From JAHEGP01 sp963792875 (lineage in GTDB: Bacteria; Pseudomonadota; Gammaproteobacteria; Pseudomonadales; JAHEGP01), in assembly GCA_963792875.1 (NCBI GenBank), contig CAWBXV010000002.1, positions 310,001 to 374,000 on the forward strand: a DNA stretch of 64,000 nt. Direction: 5' to 3'. Below the pieces are notes generated by a model. That model was not told where the DNA came from. It saw only the letters and a list, made by a program, of their open reading frames with translations, and did not search any database. A program made the position numbers and the translations under genes. Below, in pieces: positions 53,107 through 61,951 of the stretch. Positions within the stretch are counted from its first letter, which is position 1, and each line of letters opens with the position of its first letter.

Positions 53107-54732
53107 ATGGTATCGCGCATTTACCACTGGTTTGACCGCAACATCCTCGAACTCGGGCGCGAGATGCGCCTGTCCTACCTGCCGCCGCTGATGGTGTACA
53201 TGGCGGCGGGCATTTCCGGGCTCACCGGCATCGTAGGCACCTTTTTCGTCAAGGATTACCTGAGCCTGTCGGCGGAATTCCTGGCCGCTCTGGGCTTCTG
53301 GGCCGGCATCCCCTGGGCGCTGAAGATGCCGCTGGGCCATCTGGTCGATCTGATCTGGCGCTATAAATCGCTGCTGGTCTACCTCGGCGCCAGCCTGATC
53401 GGGGCCAGCCTGCTGGTGATGGTCGGGCTGCTGGGGCACCGCGAAGCGATGGCGGCGGTGATGCCGGTCGAGGCGTGGTTCGTCATCAGCGCCCTGCTGG
53501 CGCCCGTCGGCTACGTGGTGCAGGACGTCGTCGCCGACGCCATGACCGTCGAGGCGGTGCCGCGCTTCGACCCCACCGGCGCGCCGCTCGACCCGGCAGC
53601 GATCCGCCTCATGCACACCACCGTGCAGACCCTCGGCCGCGTCGCCATCATCGGCGGCAGCGTGTTCGTCGCCCTGCTCAATGTCTATCTGTTCGACGGC
53701 GTCGAGGCGATGAGCGAGGACGCCAAGGTCGGCGTCTACGTGCAGATCTACCAGTGGGCGCTGCTGATCCCCGCCATCTCCGTGCTCGGTGTGCTGCTCG
53801 CCTTCTGGCTGCGCATGCGCAGCTACCGCCAGCTGCGCCGGCACGGCCACGAGCGCGCGGCGGCCTGGCGGATGGTGCAGGGCGAAACTCAGAGCACACC
53901 GCCGAACTGGTGGATTCTCGGCGGCAGCCTGGTGTTCGTCGCCTTCACGCTCACCCTGGGATTGAGCGACTATACCTACGGCCAGGAGATCATTTTCAGC
54001 GGCTCACTGCTGATCATCGTCTTTCTGATGTGGCGGCTGGTGCAGGTGCTGGACGTCGAGGCGCGCCGGGTCCTGGTAGGCACCGCCATCATCATTTTCG
54101 TCTACCGCGCCATGCCCGGGCCCGGCCCCGGCTCAACCTGGTGGATGATCGACGAGCTCGGCTTCGATCAGCAGTTTCTGTCCGTGCTGTCGCTCATCAG
54201 CAGCGGCCTGACCCTGCTGGGCATGTTCCTGTTCAGGCGCTTCATGGCGGAGCGCTCCATCGCCTACATCGTCGTGTTTCTGACGATCATCAGCACCCTG
54301 CTGTCGCTGCCGGTGATCGGCATGTACCACGGCCTGCACGTGTGGACCGCCGCCCACACCGGCGGCGTGGTCGACGCGCGCTTCATCGCCCTGGTCGACA
54401 CCGCGCTGGAGTCGCCGCTGGGGCAGATCGCCATGATCCCCATGCTGGCGTGGATCGCCAACTCCGCGCCGGACAACCTCAAGGCCACCTTCTTCGCCGT
54501 GATGGCCTCGTTCACCAACCTCGCCCTCTCGCTGAGCCAGCTCGGCACCAAGTACCTCAACCAGGCCCACATCGTGACCCGCGCCGTCACGGACCCCGCC
54601 ACCGCGGCGGTGACCGTCCCGGCGGACTACAGCGAGCTGGGCACCCTGCTCGTCAGCGCCACCGCGATCGGGCTGCTGCTGCCGCTCACCGCCATCCTCA
54701 TCGTAAAGTTCACGCCATTGCGCAGCGCCTAA
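53107..54732 (+). CDS. BT1/folate-biopterin-type MFS transporter
   Basis: A 541-residue inner-membrane protein with about 12 helices. The C-terminal block APDNLKATFFAVMASFTNLALSLSQLGTKYLN and the early MVYMAAGISGLTGIVGTFFVKDYLSLSAEFLA are typical of the BT1 (folate/biopterin transporter) family in bacteria and plastids. In bacteria the substrate is mostly unknown. AGGA shortly before the ATG at 53107 supports the start; a TTG just upstream is an alternative. A terminator-like hairpin begins three bases after the stop. Confidence 0.82.
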   Translation: MVSRIYHWFDRNILELGREMRLSYLPPLMVYMAAGISGLTGIVGTFFVKDYLSLSAEFLAALGFWAGIPWALKMPLGHLVDLIWRYKSLLVYLGASLIGASLLVMVGLLGHREAMAAVMPVEAWFVISALLAPVGYVVQDVVADAMTVEAVPRFDPTGAPLDPAAIRLMHTTVQTLGRVAIIGGSVFVALLNVYLFDGVEAMSEDAKVGVYVQIYQWALLIPAISVLGVLLAFWLRMRSYRQLRRHGHERAAAWRMVQGETQSTPPNWWILGGSLVFVAFTLTLGLSDYTYGQEIIFSGSLLIIVFLMWRLVQVLDVEARRVLVGTAIIIFVYRAMPGPGPGSTWWMIDELGFDQQFLSVLSLISSGLTLLGMFLFRRFMAERSIAYIVVFLTIISTLLSLPVIGMYHGLHVWTAAHTGGVVDARFIALVDTALESPLGQIAMIPMLAWIANSAPDNLKATFFAVMASFTNLALSLSQLGTKYLNQAHIVTRAVTDPATAAVTVPADYSELGTLLVSATAIGLLLPLTAILIVKFTPLRSA

Positions 54733-54734
54733 CA

Positions 54735-54764
54735 GCCGCTGCCGCGGCCCGGGCGGCCAGCGGC
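54735..54764 (+). terminator. Hairpin directly after the BT1 transporter gene
   Basis: GCCGCTG/CAGCGGC, 7-bp perfect stem with a GC-rich 16-base loop, starting three bases after the stop. No T-tract. Confidence 0.45.
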
Positions 54765-54882
54765 GGCCACGGTGATGGCGATACCGCCCTGCCGCATCGG
54801 CGCGGAGCGCAGCACAGACCCCGAAAAAGGCTGTGAGAAGGCGCTTGCCTGCTCCGTCACACCGCTGCATCATCGACTGCGC

Positions 54883-55061
54883 CGGGGTATGCCGCCATCA
54901 CGCAGCTGGCCGAGGATGAAATGTTTTCTTTCTCACCGGCGACCTGGGCTTCATGGCCCTCGGGGGCGTCCGGGAACGCATGGATTCTCGCTTTATCAAT
55001 ACCGCCGTCGCCGAACAGAACATGATCGGCGTTGCCGCCGGCCTGGCGCGGGAGGGCCCTG
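54883..55061 (+). pseudogene. Frameshifted fragment of a transketolase C-terminal-type gene
   Basis: One frame reads GYAAITQLAEDEM, and after a shift near 54925-54932 another reads FLTGDLGFMAL, then RERMDSRFINTAVAEQNMIGVAAGLAREG. Together they match the pyrimidine-binding domain start of transketolase-like (C-terminal section) enzymes, including the thiamine-contacting Glu of AEQNM. After GLAREG the similarity ends abruptly. With a frameshift, about 55 codons and no flanking domains, this is a relic. Confidence 0.65.
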
Positions 55062-55487
55062 GAGCAGTGCGGCATCGCCTCGCGCATCCATCAACCGCAG
55101 GTCATGCCGTCCGCCAACCAGTCTCTCCTCACTGTTGCTCTTTGACCTGTATCAACAAGTATCCACAAAGGCAGCAGCGCTCATGCGGCGACGGTCGACG
55201 ACCACGGCGATGCGGTTATAGTAGGGCCATGATGAGTGCGCTCAGCCAAGCGCGCTGTCTTTACTGGGCGTGGCCCCGACGACGTCCTGCGCCGTCACAG
55301 CGATCGACACGGACCCGCAGCTCATCCGCCAGGCGGTCCATGAAGGCAGCCGCATCGGGGTCGTGACGACGACCGGCGGGACGGCCAGGTTCCGGGTCGA
55401 GCAAATCGCGGATGCCTATCCCCCGCCGGCCCCCGGCAAACACCGGACCGCCGCGCCGGACGCCGCTGAACCTGCGTGAGGCAAGTG
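55062..55487 (+). other. Intergenic region with a possible second gene remnant
   Basis: About 425 bp. A frame from about 55246 to 55479 (ALSLLGVAPTTSCAV ... HEGSRIGVVTTT) has coding-like third positions. The segment around GSRIGVVTT is faintly like Asp/Glu/hydantoin racemases, but too weak to call. No complete gene is visible. The next gene's GAGG ribosome site overlaps its end. Confidence 0.3.
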
Positions 55488-57137
55488 ATGAAGAACCGTC
55501 GCTCCCGCACCGCCCCCCGCTGGTGGGGTGCCCGCAGCCGACCCGCCCTCTCCGCGACCGCGGCGCAGCGGGGTCCGGCGCTCGCCGTGATCGCCGCCCA
55601 CGCCGTGCTCACGGCGGGCTGCGCCAGCCAGGACCGCGGGACAGAACAACAGCACGATGACCTGGAGTCGCACCTGATGCAGATCGATTCCGTCGTCATC
55701 CTCCCGGCGGATGTCACCGTGACGCAGCAGCAACTGGCGGGCAAAGGGACGCCGCTGGAAGCCCGGACCAGCGCGCTGCAACGCCAGCTGATGAACATAG
55801 CGCGGCACGAGCTGACGGACGCCGGATACGATATCGTCGATTTCGACTTTGCAGGCGCCATCGCCAGCGACCCGGCGTTTGCGTCGGCGGTCCGGCAATT
55901 CACGGACCGATCAGGGCCGGCCAAGGCCAAGCCGGTCCCCTGGGGCGCAGCGCCACCGACCGCTGACGAGAGCCGGGCGCGCTATGCGTCATTGGCCCAG
56001 GCCGCGATGGCCGTCGCCGAAAAATCCGGCGCGGATGCCGTGCTGCTGCTGCGCTATGTCGGCTTTGAGAAGAGCAAGGCGAAAGTTGCCACGGAGAGCA
56101 CCGCCTTCGCGCTCTCCTGGCTGCTCATTCCCCTGATCCCCTTTACTGGCGTCAATTTTTTGCTGCTGCAGGCGCCACTGCTCGCCCCGCCCGGGAGCGC
56201 CAAGGGTGGCCTGATCGAGGCCGTCCTGGTCGACGGCGCCAGCGGCGATCTGCTGTGGATCGGCGCGCAGGCCGGCGCGGCGGGCGAGGACGCCGCAGCG
56301 ACCGCGCTGGGCACCGTGCCGCAGGACCTCGACCCACCGGCGGGGGCACTCATCGATGCCGCCCTGGCGATGACGGCAGCTACGGCGGGCCCGCAGCTGG
56401 CGCTGGCAGCTGAAATCGAACGCTATGCGGCGATCTTCGGCGGTTCCGATTTCGATCGCAAACTCAAGGCCATACCCTCGCTGGCCTGGTCCGGCATCTC
56501 AGACGGACGCGTCTATCAGCCCATCGCCGGCGAGCTGATGCGGGACTACCGGACGCAGGATAGCGATCGTGCGAAACAGCTGGGCGCTCTCGCCGGCGCG
56601 CTGGCTTACTCCGGCGATGCCGCCTTCCTGCCCTACCTCGAAGCGGTCGCCAGCGGGGCCACGGTCCCCGCACTCCAGCAAGCCGGCCAACGCGCGCTGG
56701 ACTCGCTGCCTCGCTACACCGCCTGGAATCCCGTCATTCTCGCGGGCATCGACCAGCCGGGGGCCGGCTCCCTCGACGCGATGCGGATCCGCAACATGCT
56801 TCAGGCGGACATCCCCGCTTTAGTGACGGCCGCCGCGGAGCGGGTCTATGCGGATTTCCCCGGGGACCCGCAACAGCTGACCAGCGCGCATCAGAGCCTC
56901 TCGAGGCACCGCCACGCCGCGGATACCGACCCCGAATGGGTCGAGGCGCTCGATACATTGATGAAGGTGCTGGCGAACTCCGGCAACCAGCACTACTACC
57001 CCAGCCTGGCGCATATTGCGCAAACCACCACGAACCCTGACCTGGCCCGGCGCGCACGCCGCTATGCGCGGACGCTGCTGCATCCCGGCGAGGCCATGCC
57101 GGAGAAGGACACACCGGCTAAGAGGCGGCCGCGCTAG
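55488..57137 (+). CDS. Large lipoprotein: paralogous N-domain plus helical-repeat C-domain
   Basis: A 549-residue lipoprotein (lipobox LTAGC, Cys45) with an Arg-rich N-terminus. Residues ~65-280 are homologous to the lipoprotein at 17349-18059 (VVILPADVTVT, AGYDIVDFDF, GADAVLLLRYVGF, IEAVLVDGASGDLLW). A hydrophobic insert LSWLLIPLIPFTGVNFLLLQAPLL interrupts it. The C-terminal ~200 residues look like HEAT-type helical repeats (ALAYSGDAAFLPYLEAVAS, VLANSGNQHYYPSLAHIAQ). I start at the ATG at 55488, with GAGG six bases upstream. Function unknown; envelope location. Confidence 0.75.
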   Translation: MKNRRSRTAPRWWGARSRPALSATAAQRGPALAVIAAHAVLTAGCASQDRGTEQQHDDLESHLMQIDSVVILPADVTVTQQQLAGKGTPLEARTSALQRQLMNIARHELTDAGYDIVDFDFAGAIASDPAFASAVRQFTDRSGPAKAKPVPWGAAPPTADESRARYASLAQAAMAVAEKSGADAVLLLRYVGFEKSKAKVATESTAFALSWLLIPLIPFTGVNFLLLQAPLLAPPGSAKGGLIEAVLVDGASGDLLWIGAQAGAAGEDAAATALGTVPQDLDPPAGALIDAALAMTAATAGPQLALAAEIERYAAIFGGSDFDRKLKAIPSLAWSGISDGRVYQPIAGELMRDYRTQDSDRAKQLGALAGALAYSGDAAFLPYLEAVASGATVPALQQAGQRALDSLPRYTAWNPVILAGIDQPGAGSLDAMRIRNMLQADIPALVTAAAERVYADFPGDPQQLTSAHQSLSRHRHAADTDPEWVEALDTLMKVLANSGNQHYYPSLAHIAQTTTNPDLARRARRYARTLLHPGEAMPEKDTPAKRRPR

Positions 57138-57163
57138 CCCCGCAAAGCGGTTTTCACGGCGGC

Positions 57164-57183
57164 GGAAGCGGTGCGCCGCTTCC
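57164..57183 (+). terminator. Hairpin after the large lipoprotein gene
   Basis: GGAAGCGG/CCGCTTCC, a perfect 8-bp stem with loop TGCG, 27 bases after the stop. No T-tract. Confidence 0.45.
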
Positions 57184-57421
57184 CATGCGGGCTCAGAAGC
57201 GGCCAGCGTCGCCTCGACACCGCTGCGCGGTCGAGCCGCATCAAACCGGCCTCCGTGCTGCTGCGGTCCCTGCGATCACCCCGTCACTGTCGGATATCTT
57301 TACACTCCACCTTATATGCGTTTAGCGGGCATCTCAGGGGCCATCAGACGTGATCATGCAGCAATTGCCTGCCACTAGCTGCTGTCACCACGGGCATGAG
57401 GCATCACAATCGCCCTCCATG

Positions 57422-57429
57422 TGTCGACA
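57422..57429 (+). promoter_or_regulatory. Palindrome, candidate enhancer site
   Basis: TGTCGACA, a perfect 8-bp palindrome about 80 bp upstream of the -24/-12 element, a distance usual for sigma-54 activator sites. Which protein binds is not known. Confidence 0.3.
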
Positions 57430-57511
57430 TTCTTTACAAAAACGTCTGGCTGCACGTTCGTTCCGGCGCTGTATCCAGTTCAACCACCTGTTTTAAATTA
57501 CAAACATATTT

Positions 57512-57528
57512 TTGGCGCACTTTATGCA
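57512..57528 (+). promoter_or_regulatory. Sigma-54 (RpoN) type -24/-12 promoter
   Basis: TTGGCGCACTTTATGCA has the invariant GG and GC dinucleotides at the correct ten-base separation and matches TTGGCAC-N5-TTGCA at most positions. It lies 90 bp before the PEP-CTERM start codon. PEP-CTERM genes are known in other bacteria to be controlled by PrsK/PrsR with RpoN, which fits. Confidence 0.5.
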
Positions 57529-57617
57529 GCAGTAATTTACAGAAGTCAGTGGCCTATACCGCACACAAAGCCTTAGCTGACTTCGCTTTTAAAACAGAAT
57601 AATAAGGAGATGGATCC

Positions 57618-58166
57618 GTGAAGCACTCTACAATAGCCAGAGCAATCTTTGGTGTTGCTGTCTATCTGGCGGTAGGTTCTGCCTCGGCTACCCTGATTGT
57701 CGATAATGGTGATGCCGTCACCATTCCCGGCGACGACACGCAATTCCTGGGCGTCGTAAAGAGCGAGGCCCAGGCTGACTCAAAAAATGGACGCACCGGG
57801 CCCGGTACCTGGAGTGTGAATTTTACCGCGGAGTACGATCTGACGGCAGCATCGGAAGCGACCATCAGCAAGCTGGTCGCCGACAGCTTCGCAGACCTCA
57901 CACTCTCATGGGTGAATGCCGCTGACGACTCGGTTCTTGCTTCAACGCCCATCACTCCGACTGATGTGACGCTGAATACGGCATTCACCGCCCCAGACAG
58001 CCTCAGCCAGAACCTCGTCGTCAGCTGGTCAGATTCCCTCACCGGCGCCGGCTTCGACGTCGATGTTGTCGCGCAGGTATCCGTGCCCGAACCTTCAACG
58101 GCAGTGTTGTTGTCATTAGGCCTGGTAGGGCTCGGCTTGACCCGAGTGTCTCGCAGCAAACAATGA
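57618..58166 (+). CDS. PEP-CTERM domain exported protein
   Basis: A 182-residue secreted protein: signal peptide (ARAIFGVAVYLAVGSASA), a beta-rich middle of unknown function, and a C-terminal sorting signal VPEPSTAVLLSLGLVGLGL followed by a basic tail (TRVSRSK). This is the exosortase recognition signal; such proteins are exported, cut and linked to or released with exopolysaccharide. Start is GTG at 57618 with AAGGAG eight bases upstream. No exosortase or prsK/prsR is in this window. Codons are less GC-biased than in the neighbours. Confidence 0.9.
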   Translation: MKHSTIARAIFGVAVYLAVGSASATLIVDNGDAVTIPGDDTQFLGVVKSEAQADSKNGRTGPGTWSVNFTAEYDLTAASEATISKLVADSFADLTLSWVNAADDSVLASTPITPTDVTLNTAFTAPDSLSQNLVVSWSDSLTGAGFDVDVVAQVSVPEPSTAVLLSLGLVGLGLTRVSRSKQ

Positions 58167-58176
58167 AGCTGGTCTT

Positions 58177-58209
58177 GCCCCCGCGTTATCCATAGTGGGG
58201 GCGTTGTTT
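58177..58209 (+). terminator. Terminator after the PEP-CTERM gene
   Basis: GCCCCC/GGGGGC stem with a 14-base loop followed by GTTGTTT, 10 bases after the stop. The best T-rich terminator in the window. Confidence 0.55.
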
Positions 58210-58539
58210 GGCGCGCTTCCCGGGTAAAGTATCGGCCAGCTGATCGGGGTCGGGGACGCGGGCCTGCGACAACGTGCCCAGCATCGCCGCCCGGAGCCAT
58301 CGCCGCCGGAGCCATCGACCCCGGTGCTTGGGGCTTGGCGATGACGGCGCTGGTTGCGCGCGCTCCTTACCGCCCTGTCGTAGCGGCAGCCTTCATGAGA
58401 CGCCTGCAGTTGTCAGCCTGGACGGCCTGGTTCCAGGCAGGCATGCCGGCACGGGTGGCGACCACCGCGCAGCGGGCCTACGCTAATTTTCCCAAGCACC
58501 CCGCAACCACCGGCCAGAGCGCATCAGGGCCTGCTGAGC
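58210..58539. other. Intergenic region before the 70-bp repeat
   Basis: 330 bp without a convincing gene. A GC-rich imperfect duplication (GGAGCCATCGCCGCC-like units near 58290-58325) is present. Confidence 0.4.
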
Positions 58540-58609
58540 CACCGCCGTCCGAACCCTCGCCGCGCGCCATGAGCGCATTCGCGAGACAGCGATGGCCAGT
58601 GCCGGCCAG
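58540..58609. repeat. 70-bp direct repeat, left copy
   Basis: Matches 60034-60103 at 66 of 70 positions, in the same orientation. It begins CACCGCCGTCCGAACCC and ends GTGCCGGCCAG. It ends one base before the stop codon of the acyltransferase gene. The two copies bracket that gene at a distance of about 1.5 kb. Confidence 0.9.
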
Positions 58610-59671
58610 CTACCCGATCAGCCTGGCCACCTGCGCTACGCGCTCGCCGGACCCGGGTGTGGCTTGATCAGGACTGACGCCCTGCTCCCTGGCGCCCTGC
58701 CTCTGCCTGATTCGCTGACGAAAATAGCCCACAGGGCGTTCCACCCCAAAGACGATTGCCAGAGAAAGCAGGATGGCAAGCAGCGTGGCCGTCAAGAGGT
58801 AGGGCCAGCTGTAGACCGCAAATCCAAAAACATAGATGGCAAGAAAGCCGCAGTACCAATGGACCAGAAACAGCGGGTAGCTCAGATCGCCAAGCAGTTG
58901 AGCCCAGCGCCGTTGCTTGATCGACTGCCCTGTCAGGAAGGGCATGCTGAAGTACAGCAGCACGCAACAAAAGAGAAAATTCAGCTGGCCATACCTTGGT
59001 GTCACACTATGCCCCCTGAAACCCATCATTGGTGGAACGACCAGCATGAAGGCGAGCAGTGCAACAAACGCCAGCAACGACCCAGTGGGACCCATTCTGC
59101 ATTTGTAGTGGTGGGACAGGGAGCCGAGGGCAAATGCAAATCCCGCGCCCTTTACATAGATATCCTGTTGCGTGACAAAAATAAGAAGAAATGGCAAAAG
59201 CAACTGGCACGCAAGGAACGCGGTAACAACCCGCAGACTAAGGAAGTGAATGACAAAAAGAATTACATACCACTTGAGCTCGATTGCCAGCGACCAACTG
59301 GGCGGGATGAATCGCACGCTGCCCAGATTGTTAAAAATCAGCAGGTTGCTCAACCATTGATCAAGAGACTTCGGCCAGGTGATGGCGTCGTGATAAGCAT
59401 GGATTTCATTGTTGCTGATTATGATCAACGCAATGCCGATCAGCATGACCGCCCAGTAAGCGGGGTATAAGCGCAAAAACCGATTGACAATAAAATCTCT
59501 AGGTCTTCCGCTGTAGGTCTCGCAAAGAATTTTTGTGACAAGAAAGCCGCTGACCATGAAGAACAGCCAGACCGCTATCGAACCAGACTGCACAAATACA
59601 TCTCTCTTGAGATGGAAGGCGACAACGCACAACGCCAGGAAAAATCTGAACGCATTCAATCGATAGTACAT
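58610..59671 (-). CDS. Acyltransferase family 3 (OafA/YrhL-like) membrane protein
   Basis: A 353-residue inner-membrane O-acyltransferase with about ten helices. Family features: LNAFRFFLALCVVAFHL (catalytic-type His), FMVSGFLVTKI, and RDFIVNRFLRLYPAYW. Also SWSLAIELKWYV and, near the end, LGDLSYPLFLVHW. Such enzymes acetylate or otherwise acylate surface polysaccharides or lipids. I start at the ATG at 59671, where the family begins. Base composition is markedly more AT-rich than in flanking genes, and 70-bp direct repeats flank it, so it is probably acquired. Confidence 0.88.
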   Translation of the reverse strand: MYYRLNAFRFFLALCVVAFHLKRDVFVQSGSIAVWLFFMVSGFLVTKILCETYSGRPRDFIVNRFLRLYPAYWAVMLIGIALIIISNNEIHAYHDAITWPKSLDQWLSNLLIFNNLGSVRFIPPSWSLAIELKWYVILFVIHFLSLRVVTAFLACQLLLPFLLIFVTQQDIYVKGAGFAFALGSLSHHYKCRMGPTGSLLAFVALLAFMLVVPPMMGFRGHSVTPRYGQLNFLFCCVLLYFSMPFLTGQSIKQRRWAQLLGDLSYPLFLVHWYCGFLAIYVFGFAVYSWPYLLTATLLAILLSLAIVFGVERPVGYFRQRIRQRQGAREQGVSPDQATPGSGERVAQVARLIG

Positions 59672-60274
59672 GATGGCGAGCCTTCGAATGCTGCGACCCG
59701 CCCCTGCCCATTGCTGGACATGGTTTGGACATTTAAGAATGCCGCAGATTGAAAAAGGCACCGACTATAACCCACCCCTCTGCAACGGTCTACTTGCGGG
59801 ATGCGCTCCGCCCTGGGCCCTGCTCACCCTTGACCGCTAGCGGCGGAACTGCATCGAGCAGCGCCACGACCGACCTGGGCCACCAGCACGCTGCCACGGT
59901 GCTGAATCTCGTCGCCAAGTAGCCCACAAGTCCCCGCTGGCGAACTGCGGCAACAAACACTTGAGCACCCGCCTGACGCCAATTGCGGCAAAACAACAGA
60001 AAGCGAAGCTTGGACCAGAGCGACAGCAGCTGTCACCGCCGTCCGAACCCTCGCCGCGCGCCATGGCCGCGTTCGCGAGACAGCGATGGCCGGTGCCGGC
60101 CAGGGCAGCGGGCAATCAGCGCCATCGGCGATGGCGGCGGCGTGGTCCGTGCATGCGCAGCCGGCGTAACCTTTGTCAGTACCATCACGGTGCCACCGCA
60201 GCCAGCGACGCTTCAACTGCCTGAAGCCGCGACCCGGCCACACCGTATCTGACACCACCATGGAGGCCCTCGAC
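59672..60274. other. Intergenic region with right 70-bp repeat
   Basis: About 600 bp. It contains the right copy of the 70-bp repeat and, near the acyltransferase start, a TTGGACAT-like doublet in AT-richer DNA (around 59710-59735), possibly part of the promoter. Several short frames exist but none looks coding. Confidence 0.4.
60034..60103. repeat. 70-bp direct repeat, right copy
   Basis: Partner of 58540-58609 (66 of 70 identical). This copy carries a perfect TGGCCGG/CCGGCCA palindrome near its 3' end; the left copy has one change in it. Confidence 0.9.
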
Positions 60275-60790
60275 ATGTGGACCCACCGGGGCAGGCACCG
60301 CCCCGCCTTTGCTATGACTCCGGCAGCGGGACAGGAATCCGTGTGGGACTATCCACGCCCCCCGGCCCTGCTGTCCGATGGCCGCCCTGTCACCATCACC
60401 TGGGGCGACACGCTGGTGCTCCGTTCCGACCGCGCCGTGCGGGTACTGGAAACGGCCAGCCCACCGACCTTCTATTTCCCCCCGGAGTCCCTGACACCGG
60501 GCCTGCTTCACCCGGAGCCGGCGCGCAGCTACTGCGAGTGGAAGGGCACCGCGCACTACTGGCAGCTGCGCAGCGGCCAGCGCGTGCTGCGCCGCGTGGC
60601 CTGGTGCTACCCCTCACCCACGCCGGCGTTCCAGGCCATCGCCGGCTGGCTCGCCTTCTACCCGCATCAGCTGGACTGCCGTGTCGACGGCGAGCGGGTG
60701 GTGCCGCAGGGCGGAGACTACTATGGCGGTTGGGTCACCCGGGAGATTGTGGGCCCCTGGAAGGGCAGCCCGGACACTGGCGCCTGGTAG
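60275..60790 (+). CDS. DUF427 family protein
   Basis: A 171-residue cytosolic protein of the DUF427 family. Recognisable features are VRVLETASPPTFYFPPESL, RSYCEWKGTAHYW and the C-terminal FYPHQLDCRVDGERVVPQGGDYYGGWVT. Start is ATG 60275, because GGAGG lies eight bases upstream; an ATG at 60260 would itself contain that ribosome site. Biochemical role unknown. Confidence 0.88.
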   Translation: MWTHRGRHRPAFAMTPAAGQESVWDYPRPPALLSDGRPVTITWGDTLVLRSDRAVRVLETASPPTFYFPPESLTPGLLHPEPARSYCEWKGTAHYWQLRSGQRVLRRVAWCYPSPTPAFQAIAGWLAFYPHQLDCRVDGERVVPQGGDYYGGWVTREIVGPWKGSPDTGAW

Positions 60791-60912
60791 GCGCCGCAGC
60801 ACACTCCCGCGCGTTCCGCACATCGCCCCCATAGGTACCGGGCGCAGCCCGCTCGCTCGCGGCAGCCCCCCCACCGGCCATGCTCACACCGACCAGCGCG
60901 CCCCGCCTCTCA

Positions 60913-61914
60913 TCAATCCGGCTGCGCGCTTCCCTCCGGCGCCAGGTAGTGCACCGCGAACAGCTCCGCGTCGTCGCTCCAGGTGGCCCGCAGCGCCAAG
61001 CCGGCGCCCGCCGCCAGGGCGGCAAAGCTCTCGTGGGTATACTTGTAGGAGTTTTCGGTGTGGATAGACTCACCGCTGGCGAAGCGGATGACCCCGCGGT
61101 CATGGCGGACGGTCTGGGCCCGGGCACTCACCAGATGCATCTCGATGCGCCGCCGCGACGGGTCGTAGAAGGCGTGGTGCAGGAACTGCTGCGGATCAAA
61201 ATCGGCGCCCAGAACGCGGTTCAGATGGTGCAGCAGATTGCGGTTGAACTCGGCCGTCACCCCGGCCGCGTCGTTGTAGGCGGCAGCCAGGCGCTCCGTG
61301 CTCTTGTGCAGATCGACGCCGACCAGCAGCCCGCCATCGTCACCGATCCAGTGCCGCAGGCGCCGCAGGAAGGCCTGCGCCGCCTCGGGTTCGAGATTGC
61401 CGATGGTGGAGCCGGGATAAAATACCACCCGCCGCCCCGGCGGCAGCCCACCGGGCAGGTCCCGGTGGTGCGCGAAATCCGCGCACACCGCATGGATCGG
61501 CAGCCAGGGGAACTCCTCGCCCAGCCGCAGCGCGGCCTGCTGCAGAAAACTCGCCGAGATATCCAGCGGCACGTAGGCTGCCGGCAGCACCGCGTCCAGC
61601 AGGAGGCGCACCTTCTCGCTGCTGCCGCTGCCCGGCTCGATCAGCACGCAGCCAGAGCCACAATACCCCGCGATCTCCTGCCGGCAGCCGTCGAGAATGG
61701 CCATCTCCGTGCGCGTCGGGTAGTACTCCGGCAGGCGGGTGATCTGGTCGAACAGCTCCGAACCCCTGCGGTCGTAAAAATACTTGGGATTGATGGTTTT
61801 CTGCGCACAGGCGAGCCCCTCCAGCAGCTCCTGCCGGGCGTCACCGTGAGCGGGGTGCTGGTTGTCGAAGGTCACGTTCGCGGTGTGCCTGCGCGCCGGT
61901 TTCATCGATCTCAT
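60913..61914 (-). CDS. egtD: L-histidine N-alpha-methyltransferase EgtD
   Basis: A 333-residue SAM-dependent methyltransferase that makes hercynine, the first step of ergothioneine synthesis. Visible blocks: KTINPKYFYDRRGSELFDQITRLPEYYPTRTE, the SAM motif LIEPGSGSSEKVRLLL, YVPLDISASFL, VFYPGSTIGNLEP and LLVGVDLHKS, with ENSYKYTHESF near the C-terminus. Length matches mycobacterial EgtD (321). It is the last gene of a minus-strand operon after egtB, with 37 bp between them. Confidence 0.95.
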   Translation of the reverse strand: MRSMKPARRHTANVTFDNQHPAHGDARQELLEGLACAQKTINPKYFYDRRGSELFDQITRLPEYYPTRTEMAILDGCRQEIAGYCGSGCVLIEPGSGSSEKVRLLLDAVLPAAYVPLDISASFLQQAALRLGEEFPWLPIHAVCADFAHHRDLPGGLPPGRRVVFYPGSTIGNLEPEAAQAFLRRLRHWIGDDGGLLVGVDLHKSTERLAAAYNDAAGVTAEFNRNLLHHLNRVLGADFDPQQFLHHAFYDPSRRRIEMHLVSARAQTVRHDRGVIRFASGESIHTENSYKYTHESFAALAAGAGLALRATWSDDAELFAVHYLAPEGSAQPD

Positions 61915-61951
61915 CCTTTGTCCTCGTTATGGTCAGGCAATGGCAGACGCC

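Larger units (their letters stand above)
57138..57617. other. AT-richer intergenic region upstream of the PEP-CTERM gene
   Basis: 480 bp. From about 57290 on it is clearly more AT-rich than the surroundings. It contains a hairpin after the lipoprotein gene, a perfect TGTCGACA palindrome at 57422-57429 and a sigma-54-type promoter at 57512-57528 (separate entries). A 68-codon frame at 57396-57602 has no ribosome site and overlaps the promoter, so I do not call it. Confidence 0.5.

Noticed and set aside
57396..57602. 68-codon frame upstream of the PEP-CTERM gene
   Set aside because: No ribosome site, biased composition, and it overlaps the sigma-54-type promoter.
58610..60103. Insertion sequence carrying the acyltransferase
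   Set aside because: The flanking repeats are direct and 70 bp long, without terminal inverted repeats or a transposase.
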